A stretch of 64,000 bases of DNA from Prostheceraeus crozeri (lineage: Eukaryota > Platyhelminthes > Polycladida > Euryleptidae). The stretch spans positions 146,902 to 210,901 of the forward strand of contig CAJQUW010005364.1 of assembly GCA_907163375.1 (NCBI GenBank). The letters are read 5' to 3'. Both the position numbers and the translations under genes were made by a program. Shown here piece by piece: positions 1 through 10,447 of this stretch. The first letter of the stretch is position 1, and each line of letters starts with the position of its first letter. The notes beneath the pieces are model-generated. The model was not told the DNA's origin. It did no database searches and was given only the letters and a program-made list of their open reading frames with translations.

Positions 1-214
1 TTTCGCCGTGCTGTGATCTGTAATTCAGCGGTGGATTTTATCTATCGGCAGTGCTTCTATGATTCAAAATTTGGAATCTTTATCTTTTCTGCAGCCTCGT
101 CGTGAATGCTTCTCATTTGGCGTGTTCTCTTGTTGGCTTCAGCCAATTTAATGTGATGGGGCACGTGATCGGTGGTTTTCTGACTTTTTTTATTAAGACT
201 GACTGGCGTGGTGC

Positions 215-296
215 TGTGGTTCTGTGGCTTGTGTTCTGGATTGACACACCTGGTTTCCTTGGTTCGAATCCGTCATCGAACAATTTTGCTTTTTTA
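215..296 (+). other. tRNA-like / SINE-head sequence
   Basis: A perfect pol III B-box match (GGTTCGAATCC) lies at 261-271. An A-box-like stretch (TGGCTTGTGTTCTGG) lies 22 bases upstream, and a run of six T follows at 290-295. I cannot fold a proper acceptor stem, so this is more likely a tRNA-derived SINE head or tRNA relic than a working tRNA gene. It sits just upstream of the first LINE ORF1. I see nothing identifiable in 1-214. Confidence 0.35.
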
Positions 297-319
297 TATT
301 AGCATCCTATTTCAACATT

Positions 320-1062
320 ATGTCTTCGGCTCAAGATGAACGTCCAACCCGGAAGGGTAGTCATGCTAATCGTGCAAATGCTAGTTGTACCGGTAATGCT
401 GATACTTTTAAAGATATGCTCAACGACATGAAGCTTGAGATCATCGCAAGCTTTACGACTCGGATTGACGATTTGAACTCGAAAGTTTCTCGGTTGTTGA
501 CGTCGTCTGAAGATTTGAGGAAGAGAATAAGCTTTATTGGAAATCAACAAGAGCTGCAGCATAAGGAAATTGACGAAATCAAAGAGGCCCTACTATCAGG
601 AGTATGCACTGATAAATTCTATGAAGAAATGGATGATCGTATGATGCGAATGAATAATTTAATAGTTTGAGGTATCCCTGAAAAATCAGATGGGTCAATA
701 GAGGATCGCGTTGAACATGATGAAACTAATGTAGAGAAGGTTTTGGAACATTTGAAAGTTTGTGGTGCTGGCCTGTCGGGGTTCAGAAGAATAGAAAAAT
801 CATTCACGGCAATCCTCGAATGCTCAAACTCTCCGTGTCAAATGTGGTCAAGAAAAGCGAGATTCTCAAAAATTCAAGATCTCTTCTCAATTCCGCGGAC
901 TTTAATGAGGTGCATGTTCATCAGGACCTTACTCGGCTACAACAGGAGAAATCCAAGCAGCTAATCAGTGAGTTGAGGACCAGGCGGACTCAAGGGGATG
1001 ATGTCTTGATTCATAGGGGCAGGGTTGTGAAACGTGATGAGTTGCGGCAAAATTTTCATTGA
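320..1062 (+). pseudogene. LINE ORF1 protein (copy 1), broken
   Basis: The first 116 codons encode a basic N-terminus followed by a heptad-rich coiled coil around residues 30-90, as in LINE ORF1 chaperone proteins. A TGA at 668-670 ends this frame just before 'GIPEKSDGS', which matches the 'GIPE' motif of the ORF1 RNA-binding domain. The rest continues after a frame change near 760 and runs to 1062, including 'DLTRLQQEKSKQLISELRTR', typical of the ORF1 C-terminus. The product would bind element RNA in ribonucleoprotein particles. One stop and at least one frameshift make it non-functional. Copy 2 (2270-2599) has the same C-terminal motif, so the two copies are related. Confidence 0.7.
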
Positions 1063-1091
1063 AAGCTTTCAAACATGAATACTTGTGTTCT

Positions 1092-2231
1092 ATGTCCGTG
1101 CTTCTTTGCAATATGCGTTCCCTGTTGCCAAAATTTGATGAGATTTGTCTTACTGTTTCGAACTTTCAACCTCGCATCATCATGATGACTGAAACATGGC
1201 TCTCTGATAGTGTTGATGATGATCTATTGAAAAATCCACGATGCATGCTTTTTTGTATGGATCGTCGAGTTCGGAAAGGCGGCGGTGTATGTCTGTGGGT
1301 GAATGAAGGTATTGTGTCCTCACCCTATCTGCCTTCTAACATGTTCCCGTCCTCTTGTGAGATTCTTTTCACTATTTTGAATTATCAATCTCGCAATATC
1401 CTGTGTTGTGTTATTTATGTCCTTCCAAATTTGAACAAAGATGATCACAGTGACATTGGCAGTTATTTGTTGAATGAAATAGACTCTGTTCTATCTGTCC
1501 ACCCTGACTGGAATATCATGATTGGTGGAGACTTCAATGACTTTTCAGATTGCATTTTCGAGGAGGATTTGGCTTTATCTAATATTTAAATTAATTTAAT
1601 ATCTAATATCTAATATAAAAATTGCGTTCCATACGATTGATGCATGCAGTGAGTGATTATGACAAAATGTAATTTGTGTTAGTATATACAATTCCTCTCC
1701 TTCCAGTGTCCCATGTGTAATTTCATCTCATCACCTCATTTGTTATGATACTTGTATATTTTTCATGTCCCACTATCATCGTGTTCTCTGTTGAGAAATA
1801 TACGTTTTGATACTTTGATACTTTATCTAATAAAGTAATCGACCCAACTCATAACCGTTCAATCCTAGACAAGATTTGGATTGATGATCTTCTTGCTTCT
1901 GTGTTCAACGATTCTGCCTCAGTTGGGCCGCCTATAAAGAATTCCGATCATAATTCGATAATTCTACATTCAAATCTATCTCATGATTTTGAATCATTCT
2001 GTTGTGTCCCAGTTTACGACTTGAGGGATAGTAATATGAAGGAGCTTTTGTATCGTTTATCGATGGTTGACTTCTCACGGCTTCATCAGCTCACAGATGC
2101 AGGTGCAATTTGTGATTTGCTACATAGTGCATTGTACTATTGTATGGCTTTCATGCCATTTGAAATTGTGACTCCTGTACTCAAATAATTGATTGGCAAG
2201 AGATGGGATGCTTTCAGGAAACAAGAATCCT
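1092..2231 (+). pseudogene. LINE ORF2 endonuclease region (copy 1), broken
   Basis: This is an apurinic/apyrimidinic-type endonuclease domain. It contains 'MRSLLPKFDE' at the start, the 'TETWL' motif with the metal-binding Glu, 'GGDFND' and, after the insertion at 1585-1820, 'LDKIWIDD' and 'SDHNSI' with the catalytic His. Removing the inserted piece at its 12-bp duplication restores the order of motifs. The domain would nick target DNA to prime reverse transcription. The protein ends at 2188 with a stop, short of the reverse transcriptase. Confidence 0.75.
1573..1832 (+). mobile_element. 236-bp retroposed insertion with 12-bp TSD
   Basis: The 12 bases CTTTATCTAATA occur at 1573-1584 and again at 1821-1832, bracketing 236 bp (1585-1820) foreign to the LINE endonuclease. 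The insert is AT-rich, holds no ORF, and ends in a short tandem tail (TTTGATAC repeated). This is the form of a 5'-truncated LINE 3' end or SINE made by target-primed reverse transcription. It post-dates LINE copy 1. Confidence 0.8.
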
Positions 2232-2269
2232 GGCTCTGTGGTTGAAAGAGAGAGGAATGATAAAAAACT

Positions 2270-2599
2270 GTTGATGAGATTTTGGAAGCATTAAACGTTC
2301 AAGACGCCAATGTGTGCGGTTTAAGACGCTTGGGGAAGCCTGGTAGATCTAGTTCTCGTCTGCTTCGAATAACTTTGAACACAGTCTCTAAGAGGCAGGA
2401 AATTATCCGAAAATCAGGGCTGAAAAACTCTGCTTTCAACAGTGTCTTTATTCACTCAGATCTCACACCTAGCCAGCGGAGACTTGACCGACGCTTGCGA
2501 ACTGAGCTAAAGGAAGAACGCCGTGAGGCTGACCAGGACGTTGTCATTTATCGTGGCGAGGTGAAACTTCGGTCAGACGTAACAAATTTTCGTCGGTGA
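2270..2599 (+). pseudogene. LINE ORF1 C-terminal fragment (copy 2)
   Basis: About 105 codons match the end of the ORF1 of copy 1: 'DLTPSQRRLDRRLRTELKEE' followed by a segment equivalent to 'VIYRGEV'. The coiled-coil N-terminus is absent and an in-frame stop lies just upstream in an A-run. This is a truncated relic. Confidence 0.65.
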
Positions 2600-2612
2600 T
2601 TTTACCTTATCA

Positions 2613-3168
2613 ATGTCTATATCCGGCAATATTTGTGACGAAATTTGTGATTATCTTCTCCAAGTAAATGGCCACAAATTTTTCCGATTTGATCGTGAGT
2701 CCCGGAGAGGCGGAGGTGTGTGTATTTGGGCACGTGACTTTTTCGTTCCAGAAGAAATTAAAATTTATAACATTCCTTCATCTATTGAAATCAAATTTGT
2801 CTGCTTAAATCGCGACACTTCAATAATTCTTTGTGCCATCTATGTCCCTCGATCCTGACATGAGAAAAAGTGATCACGACAGTATTGCTGACTTTCTAAT
2901 TTCTGAATTTGACAACTTACTCATTTTGCATCCCAAAAGCAGTATTATAGTAGCCGGTGATTTCAATGATTTGCAGACATCTTTTTTAAGAGAACAATTA
3001 TGCTGTATTAATCGCGTTGAAAATCCCACCAGAGATGAGTCTTATTTCGATCAGATATGGGTTGATGAAGAAATGAGCAACGTATGCAATGTTAAGGCTG
3101 AAATCGGACCGCCACTTCACAACTGTGACCACAAGCGTGTTTTGCTTCGTCCAGCAAACCACAGATAG
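2613..3168 (+). pseudogene. LINE endonuclease fragment (copy 2), broken
   Basis: Two overlapping frames carry endonuclease motifs: 'RRGGGVCIWARDF' and 'ILCAIYVP', then after a frame change near 2850 'VAGDFNDL', 'YFDQIWVDEE' and 'HNCDHKRVLL'. The start of the domain with the metal-binding Glu is missing or unrecognisable. Compared with copy 1 the His motif is NCDH rather than NSDH. It is dead, but plainly the same family. Confidence 0.7.
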
Positions 3169-3382
3169 TGGTTTGATAGTCCAACAAACCACCTGCAATG
3201 CTCCGTGGAGCTGCGATCAGTTGTAGTTTGGGATTATCGTGCTTCTCATTTGCAGGAATACCCTCGTCGTCTCTCGGTTGTGGATTTCAATAATTTCGAA
3301 GATCCTTCGTCAGTTGATAATATGTTTTTTTCGTTACCATCCCATTTGAAAGTGTTACATTTTCCCCGATGACAAGCCATGG

Positions 3383-4105
3383 ATGATCACCATTCTGAAG
3401 ACACTTATTAACAAGCGATGGGCTGATTACAGGGGAAGAAATTGGCCAACTTTTCTCCATTACAAGCAGAAGGTCACTGAAGAGATAAGAAAGGCTAAGC
3501 GTATTTGGGGTAATAAGCAGTCTCATACTTCAAAAAGATTATGGAATGTCGTTAAAGCAATCAAAGGGTCAGAAGCTGTAGATCGATGGCGACCTCTTGT
3601 TGAGACGTACAATTTTTGTTATGACTCTCTGCTTGATGACATCACGCATGAGTTCTGCAATAACTTTAATTTGAATGACGATGCTGAACTTTGTCGACTT
3701 AATGATATCAGATGGAATTTCTATATTCCACCTTCCTCCGTCAATACTCACGTGAGAAGACTGAAAGCGAGAAAATCATGCGGTCCTGACAATCTCCCTC
3801 CTTATTTGATAAGTATTGGTGCTGAATACCTTTCTCCACCTTTGTCACATATTTTCAATAGTTCAATTTCGACATGCTCCTTCCCGAAATGTCTGAAGTA
3901 CGCCTACGTTTGTCCGATACCAAAATCATCTAATCCGAAGATTTCTGATTTTCGTCCAATATCCTTGCTCTCGCCTCTGTCCAAAGTTTTTGAGAGAATA
4001 TTCCCGGAGCAAATAAAATTCAACCTCATCGCCTGCTACGGTCCAAATCAGCACGCATATCGACCTGTTGCTTTTACAACCTCTGCTTTGCGAAGGAGTG
4101 GATAG
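3383..4105 (+). pseudogene. LINE reverse transcriptase, N-terminal half (copy 2)
   Basis: A 240-codon open frame covers the pre-RT linker ('NKRWADYRGRNWPTF', 'KAKRIWGNKQ') and the first RT blocks: 'RRLKARKSCGPDNLPPYLI', 'PKCLKYAYVCPIPKS', 'ISDFRPISLLSPLSKVFERI' and 'YGPNQHAYRP'. The YxDD catalytic block is not present, because the frame ends where the Naiad element begins. The continuation is at 8790. Confidence 0.85.
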
Positions 4106-4127
4106 CGCCCTCCATATGCGTCAGTAG

Positions 4128-5023
4128 CGTTGATGTCTGTGGCAGCAAAAGATGCCTACGTTGTAAATCTCTTGACACTAATACTACTTTTAAGAGTTTT
4201 AGTACCGGCAGACGGTTCGTTTTAAATTATCCTAGTAGTTTCTCGTGTAAGAGTAGACATATAATATATTTGATCTATTGTCAATCATGTGGGGCCCAGT
4301 ATGTTGGACAGACAAAACAGCCACTACATTGCAGACTTAATGGGCATCGGCAGTCTGTTCAAAAGAATCATCTCAATACGTATTTAAGTAATCATTTTAA
4401 TAGTTCTAATCACAGTTGGGATGATGTAAGTATACAAATTATCGACTTTGTCGATGTTCGTAATAAATCTGATACAGAAATTGCCTAAGGAAGATTTTCA
4501 TATAAGAACGCTGGACACCTTGCATCCTTTAGGTTTTAATGACAGAGTGTTAGGCGGAAGTTGCGCCTCTCAGAACACTGCAAATTCATTTTCATTTTTT
4601 AGTTCTCCTATTAGCAGACGCAAGAGAAGCCATGGCCTTAGGAAGTCGGGTAGAAAGAAATATCCTCCAGCTAATTGTTGTGAGGATATTCTCAAGGAGC
4701 TTCAAGAGTTGATGAAGAGCAACAAAATAAGAAATTTCTATAATTGCTTGAAATCGATTAGTGATAGCATGCTTAAAATTATGTATTCTAGGCTTCTTGA
4801 TCAGTCGAATGACCTATCTTTCGTTTTGACAACATATGTTCATAGTAAATTACATAGAAACAAGAAGGATAGCTTTACCGAAGACAAAACGCATATAGTG
4901 ATTCCTTTCAAGTCTCATTTAGTTGACAAACTTCATTTACCTTCTGCATTTAATGACAAAAGTGTCTGTGCTTTAGTTCCAGAAAAAGCGAAACATCTAT
5001 ATCCTCCCAAAAGTGTACCATAA
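4128..5023 (+). pseudogene. Naiad N-terminal GIY-YIG endonuclease region
   Basis: Translation from about 4128 shows a Cys cluster (C-x4-C-x2-C), then 'IIYLIYCQSCGAQYVGQTKQ', the Penelope version of the GIY-YIG motif. It continues with 'LHCRLNGHRQS', giving the conserved Arg and the His of the CCHH pattern. After a frame change near 4488 the frame resumes with 'IRTLDTLHPLGFNDRVLGG', which fits the 'LRTL.P.GLN' end of this nuclease. The rest, to 5023, is a basic linker toward the RT. The enzyme would cut target DNA for insertion. Confidence 0.75.
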
Positions 5024-5044
5024 ACTAAATTACCCTATTTGTTT

Positions 5045-6806
5045 GAAATTCTTCAATTATAATAAGTTTCTTAATAGCCTGACAATTCAGGAAGTTGTTG
5101 GCATTTTACAGAGCGATTGCAGCTGTGACTCGATGACCAGTTTTGTTTAGAGCCTTATGGTCATGTTTTTACCGGTAATTTAGATATAATAAATGATCCA
5201 GGTCTAAGAGCTATATTTGCGTATGACACTAAACACAGATTGTCTAGGTCAATATCATGGAAATCCATTCAAAAAGAGATCAGCGATTCCATAGATAATC
5301 ATATATCTCGTGTGTCCAGTCGCCTTCACTTAAAGTTGATGACTTCTCTATTTGGAAAAACAGGGTCATCATGTTAGTAAAGCACCGCATCTTTCGTTGT
5401 AAGAAGTTGGGTAGGAAAGATAATGGCAGCAACGTTTGTGTTGATAAGGAGTTGCAAGATCTCCATAAAAACTTGATAGTCGTTCCTGTCGATAAAGCAT
5501 CCAACAACTTTAGTTTCATATGTAAAAAGTTCTATCTCAAAATCCTGATGGACGAGCTTGGTTTTGACATAGATTCTTCCACTGCAGTAGGCAATGGAAC
5601 TTATAAACCTGAGCTTATTTCTGAAAAGGAAGTCCTTACTAAACACGTTAAAGATATGAAATCAAACTTTAATATTAATGTTAGTGACAATGACCTTAAA
5701 CTACCAAAACTTTTCTGGATTCCAAAATTGCATAAAAATCCTTATAAGTTTAGATTCATTGCCGGAGCCAGAAATTGTACAACTAAAAAGTTATCGGTGA
5801 ATATCAACAAAGGTCTGAAAGTGATAAGAGAAAATTTCCATAGATACTGTGAGTCAATCAGGAGTAATACTGGCTATTCTTACTTTTGGAGTGAAGCCTC
5901 GACTCAAGATTATTTGAGGAATATTTTTAGCGTGAACGTCCACTCTATGCAAGTTTTGACTTCTCTACTCTTTATACAAACTTAGATCAAGGTGCTATCA
6001 AGAATAACATTTTTTCCATCCTTGATCTCACATTCAATTCCACTAATCGTAGATACTTGTGTGTAGGATATGAGAAGTCGTTTTTCTCCAAAATCAAATA
6101 TAAGGGGTATTTTTGTTATGACGTGAACTCTTTTGAGAAGGCTATTGATTTTATAGTGTCTGAAGTCTACATTTCTTTTTCCGGTTATGTGTTAAGACAA
6201 ATTCGAGGGGTACCAATGGGAGGGAATTGGAGTCCTTTACTTGCCGACTTGTTTCTGTTAAATTGCGAATTTGCTTTTATGAAACAATTGGTTAAAAATA
6301 AAAAGTTTGGACCAGCTAAATTATTGTCAAACACTTCGAGATATATAGACGATATATGCGAAATAAATTACAAGCATTTCAATACCTTAATTCCAAAAAT
6401 TTATCCAGTGGAGCTTCTTGCAGATAGAAACGGAGTCAATGACAAAGCCGTTGTTTACCTCGATGTGAGACTCCAATCTAGTAGTGACGGCCTTCGAACC
6501 TCAATATATCATAAAGTGGAAGATTTTGATTTCCCTGTTGTTCTGTTGACATTTCCAGACAGTGCAATACCTTATAACATGGGAATTAATGTATTTGCCG
6601 GCCAGGTTTTACGTTATTGTCGCATCTGCTCGCATCTTGAAGATCTAATTAAACGAATTAATATGACACTTTTTGTGATGAGCAGCAGATGATATTGTAA
6701 GTCTAAAATGAAGGCATGTACTGAGAAAATCCTAACCGGTCATAACAATTTTCTAGTCAAGTTTGGATATTTCTCAGCCAGGCAGCTGACATCGCAGTGC
6801 GCATTT
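5045..6806 (+). pseudogene. Naiad reverse transcriptase, broken
   Basis: Successive frames carry Penelope RT features: 'HVFTGNLDII' upstream, 'LIVVPVDKASNNFSFICKKF' (5460-5530), 'LPKLFWIPKLHKNPYKFRFI' (5700-5765), the motif A equivalent 'FDFSTLYTNL' at about 5950-5985 after a frame change, 'RQIRGVPMGGNWSPLLADLF' (6195-6255) and the catalytic 'SRYIDDICEIN' (6335-6370). A TGA at 6690-6692 is followed by about 38 further open codons to a TAA near 6805. Penelope RTs are related to telomerase RT. Frameshifts make this copy inactive. Confidence 0.8.
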
Positions 6807-6987
6807 TAAACAATAAAATCAACACTGTTTGTTTGTTTTCTTAGCATTTTCTTTCATTGGTTATACCATTTCAGTATTTCACACATATATTTTAGTTTGT
6901 TTTGGTTGTATTCGTCTGTTGTGGTTGTTTTGTTTTTGTTTTTACTATTACTATCAATATTACTTATTATTACACATATCATTACTG

Positions 6988-8086
6988 CAGGTTTTTTTTA
7001 AGGTTTCGTTTACCCGCCCACTCCCATATTCTACCCGCCAATCTAAAACAAAGCAAAACAAGGCTTGTAGATCTTTCTTTGAATTTCCTTTCCAGTTGTA
7101 AAAAGAAAACTGAAACAAAGTTGCATCTTTTGAATATTCAGAAAATTAGAGGGGGTCGTACAATATATGCCTACATGACGTACATGCACTAAAATGTGCA
7201 CAGCAACAATTGCTGGATAAGATGGAGAGGACCAGTGGAAAATTGTCTCTTGAACTTGCAGTAAAAACATATATGATAAATGCATAATACACTACATGAT
7301 TTCACAGTGAATATGGCAAACTGCAATTTATATAAAGACAAATTGCATTCTGCAACGTCATTCCTCATCGACAAGAGCCTATTGATGATCAACGAAACAG
7401 TGCCGCATATCAATGAGAAGTGAAGTTAAAGAATGTAAATAACCGTTGATAAGCGATGAATGTGTTATTTGCACTGCAAAAGTCTGCAAATTGCTTAGTT
7501 AAGTCATGGATGATGAAAAGCTGTGTTACAATTATTACTTAAAAATTGAATATGCCTAGTTTCTCTTTAACGATCGAAATTTATTGTCAACTACGTATAG
7601 GGGAATACATACAAGTACTGTACAGTTGTACACCTCCATAACTTTCAGTGATGCAAATTCTATAAATGAAGTAAGCTATGTGAGACAAGAAAGCACCACT
7701 GAGAATGCATTTCTTCATTCGCAACCAGTAAAATTTATTTTGGCATGGTCCACTACATGACTACATAGTATATCCGTTTTGATAACTTCCTACTTTTAAA
7801 TGCGTGTGAGTGAAGGAAAGTTTTTGTACTTGTTAACTTGACGATGGTTGCGAATCGCATAATCGAACATAAGCAGGTTTCGTATAGATTATCCACACCT
7901 GAAATAAGGTTGGGTTTAATAATTCTTAAATTTGAATTATGCGAATAATTCGAATTATTCGCCTTATGTGAAAAACAACAGTGACTGACATGGACAGTGG
8001 TCCGAGTTGACATCCGAAATTTACCCGCCCATTTGAAATTTTTACCCGCCCAAATCGGGCTCGTATATCGCCTTAAAAAAACCCTG
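6988..8086. mobile_element. TIR-bounded non-coding element (hAT-like ends?)
   Basis: CAGGTTTTTTTTAAGG at 6988 is matched by its near reverse complement CCTTAAAAAAACCCTG ending at 8086, giving inverted ends about 16 bp long around 1.1 kb. Repeated TTTACCCGCCC words lie inside each end (7010-7045 and 8021-8055). No transposase is visible and no clean target duplication flanks it; only CATT is shared. The CAGG start would fit a hAT-type non-autonomous element, but that is a guess. 6811-6987 is AT-rich with nothing recognised. Confidence 0.4.
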
Positions 8087-8789
8087 CATTGTATTGATTT
8101 TAGAATGCCAGCCGCATATAAGTTTATGCGGAGCCCCGCCCGCCTGGGCTTGAGCGTTCAGGTAGAGGGGCCGAAACGCGACCAGGCGGGTACCTGCTGA
8201 CGACTAGCTGTTGCTTTATTTGTTTTAACTTTGTTTTTTTTATCGCTAACTGCCCTAGTGTGATGAATGGACTGTGTCGGTTCCTGGTCTCCATGGGGTT
8301 GAAAGGGTGATTACTAGGTGTCTATTTATATATAAGTTCCTAATCAATCGAGCCTGAAACTTTGACCAAGGAGATCACTTGTTAAGCGGCCTTGTACGAT
8401 CTCGTACACTTAAGGGTGAAGTCCATCCCGTATAGCGCTATGTTATGGACCCCCGGGAAGGTCCGTCCGCCACGCAATCAGATCCGTCAAGTCTTTGTGC
8501 TTAAAGATCTTCATGCATTAATGCATTTGTCGAGGATCACAAGTCAAAAGACCATTAGGGGTAAGGTCCAGCCCCGCTTTAGAAGCGCTGATTGAAAAAT
8601 GGACTAGTGGGAAGGTCCTCCACACCGATCTCGTCAAGTTTGGCTCTAAAATGTAGTCCTAGGATATTCAAAAGTTTGACGCGCCTTGAACGTTTAATGT
8701 CTGCCGGTGGGAACGCACCGCCTGTCCTCTTAGGGGCAATATATGTATTAAAGTTTATTATATAAGTTTATTGAAATTATGAAACATTT
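8087..8789. other. Unassigned stretch with an internal imperfect duplication
   Basis: No gene is recognised. Two segments, about 8420-8500 and 8560-8640, resemble each other: both have a 'GTCCA..CCCG' block, an 'AGCGCT' core, 'GGGAAGGTCC', and then 'GATC(C/T)CGTCAAGT'. This suggests a diverged tandem duplication about 145 bp apart. It lies between the TIR element and the resumed LINE and may be debris of either. Confidence 0.3.
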
Positions 8790-9945
8790 AGACGTCGTTA
8801 TGGGAATGTCCCAGCTTCAATTGGTTGAGATGTGCGACCATATATCAAAATGCCTCGATGATCGTGATACTTCGTCCGTCAACGTTTATTGTTTGGACTC
8901 ATCAAGAGCCTTCGACAAACTCCAACATTGTCGTCAGATCAATTTTTTTAAATATTATGGATTTGATCACGGTTTCTTGAGGTGGCTCTTCTCCTTTCTG
9001 AACGCTACATGAGCGTCAAGATCAAAAGCCACATTGGCAAAAAGTACTTATACCGTCTGGTGTCCCACAGGGATCAGTACTTGGGCCTAATCTTTTTGCT
9101 GACTTTATCGGCTCTCTCAGGTTCGAAGACAATTCTCGGAATGTGATAGGAATTAAGTATGCTGATGACATCACCATTATTGAGCCTCTATGTTACAACC
9201 AGATCCCTGTCATTCATACTGATGCATGTAAGGCTGCATTTAACAATGTTGGTCTTGTTCTAAATAGACAAAAATGCATGTACATTGTAAATGTGTGTCA
9301 AGTGCTATCATAATTCTTTTTGTCACATGAACAATGGGTTTAAGGTTGTTCAGTCATGCAAAATTCTTGGTTTTTTTATTGACTGCAACATGAAATGGGA
9401 CTTTCAAGTGTCTTCTATGTTAAAGGTCGCTTCTCAAAGACTCCACATTATCAGATGTCTTAAATATATTCTGTCATCAAATGATTTAATCATTATTTAT
9501 CACTCCATCATAACTTCACTTTTCTTGTATGCGTCACCCGTTTATGGAGCTCTACCTGTGACTCTCCTACATAAGTTTGAGCGATTTCAAAAGCGCAGTC
9601 ATCGTTTGATTTGTGACTCGTCATACAGTTGTAATGCTTTCCCTGATTTGTCAAGTCGTTTTCATAGAGCTGCAGTCAAGTTATTGATATGTTCTGAGAC
9701 TCATCAGTTCCATCTTTTGCATCATTTGGTTCATAAACGACTACCTCACGCACAATAATTATTTGTTCCTTTCTCTCAACGATCTTGTGTAACTTGTAAT
9801 ATCTTCCTATCATAAATTCGCATGTTTTTTCACTTGATTATCTTATTTGGTTAATTTTCTATTTTGTATGTGACAGTTTTATATATAATGTGATTGCTTG
9901 TGATTAACAATCTCTGAAAATATATGCTACTACTAATAAGATTGG
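8790..9945 (+). mobile_element. LINE copy 2, 3' part (reverse transcriptase C-terminal half and 3' UTR)
   Basis: The reverse transcriptase resumes with 'MCDHISKCLDD', 'VYCLDSSRAFDKLQH' (motif A with the first catalytic Asp) and 'HGFLRWLFSFLNA' up to 9012. A frame change follows, then 'YADDITII' from about 9160 (YxDD block), 'CKILGFFIDCNMKW' and the thumb-like tail 'YHSIITSLFLYASPVYG', ending at the stop near 9758. 9760-9945 is AT-rich 3' UTR ending in an imperfect short-repeat tail. Several frame changes make it dead. Confidence 0.75.
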
Positions 9946-10447
9946 CCGCGCTACAATCACTTCGAAAGTGAAGTTCAAGTTGAGATTGCGTCTGCGAAGC
10001 GAATTTGGGCAAATCGTCATGAGACCACTACTAATTGCTTATGGAAAGTTGTGAATGAGGTCAGAGGTAACAGGGCAAAGTTGGCATCTTCCGATCATTG
10101 AATAGCAGTTTCTCTGAAGTTAGTGATCTGTTGGCGGCATCTAGCAATGAATTTCATGACGTTGAATTGCTTCCAACACAGAATGACGACTGGCGAATTA
10201 AAATCCAGCCTGATTTTGTCCTCCAAGAGTTGGTTCGTTTGAAAACACGAAAGGCTAGAGGACCTGATGCGATCCCTATGCGTCTTATTGTTGCAGGGGC
10301 GCATTTGTTGGCTGAGCCTTTAAGTGTCATCTACAACGAATCTTTACGAACTCGCAGTGTTCCTAACTGTTTCAAGTATTCATTTGTTCACCCAATTCCA
10401 AAGACAAGTAAACCGATCCTCTTCGAATTCCGTCCTATTTCGATCAT
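9946..10447 (+). mobile_element. LINE copy 3, 5' part (reverse transcriptase N-terminal half)
   Basis: A third LINE copy, 5'-truncated, begins with 'EIASAKRIWANRHETT' (about 9985-10025). It continues through an open frame at 10098-10454 with 'RLKTRKARGPDAIPMRLIV', 'NCFKYSFVHPIPKTS' and 'FEFRPISII'. It is interrupted at 10447/10448 by the TIR element that hosts piggyBac, and resumes at 17160. About a dozen RT residues expected at the junction are missing, so the insertion was not perfectly clean or a small deletion followed. Confidence 0.75.

Larger units (their letters stand above)
320..2231 (+). mobile_element. LINE copy 1 (CR1/jockey superfamily), degenerate
   Basis: The order is ORF1 (coiled coil plus nucleic-acid-binding domain), then ORF2 with an apurinic-type endonuclease, as in CR1/jockey-like non-LTR retrotransposons. 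The copy stops before the reverse transcriptase: the last recognisable text is the 'KRW' linker at about 2195-2225, after which a second related copy begins at its own ORF1. The endonuclease is interrupted by a separate 236-bp insertion. Stops and frame changes show the copy is dead. The clade is inferred from motif style only. Confidence 0.8.
2232..4105 (+). mobile_element. LINE copy 2, 5' part (CR1/jockey superfamily)
   Basis: A second related LINE copy begins inside its ORF1 and continues through a shortened endonuclease to the first half of the reverse transcriptase. It breaks off at 4105, where a Penelope-like element starts. The matching second half of a reverse transcriptase resumes near 8790 at the corresponding protein position. 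2232-4105 and 8790-9945 are therefore most simply one copy split by later insertions. Confidence 0.75.
4106..6810 (+). mobile_element. Naiad-type Penelope-like element, degenerate
   Basis: The domain order is Cys-rich GIY-YIG endonuclease first, reverse transcriptase second. Canonical Penelope elements have the nuclease C-terminal; the permuted order is diagnostic of the Naiad/Chlamys clade (established knowledge of that family). The element interrupts LINE copy 2. The coding region has several frame changes and stops, so the copy is dead. I did not find clear pseudo-LTRs or a hammerhead motif. Confidence 0.75.

Noticed and set aside
6690-6806. In-frame TGA followed by 38 open codons at the end of the Naiad RT, suggesting selenocysteine
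   Set aside because: Some Naiads are selenoproteins, but the other interruptions in this copy are TAA stops and frame changes, and I see no SECIS-like structure. Decay is the simpler reading.
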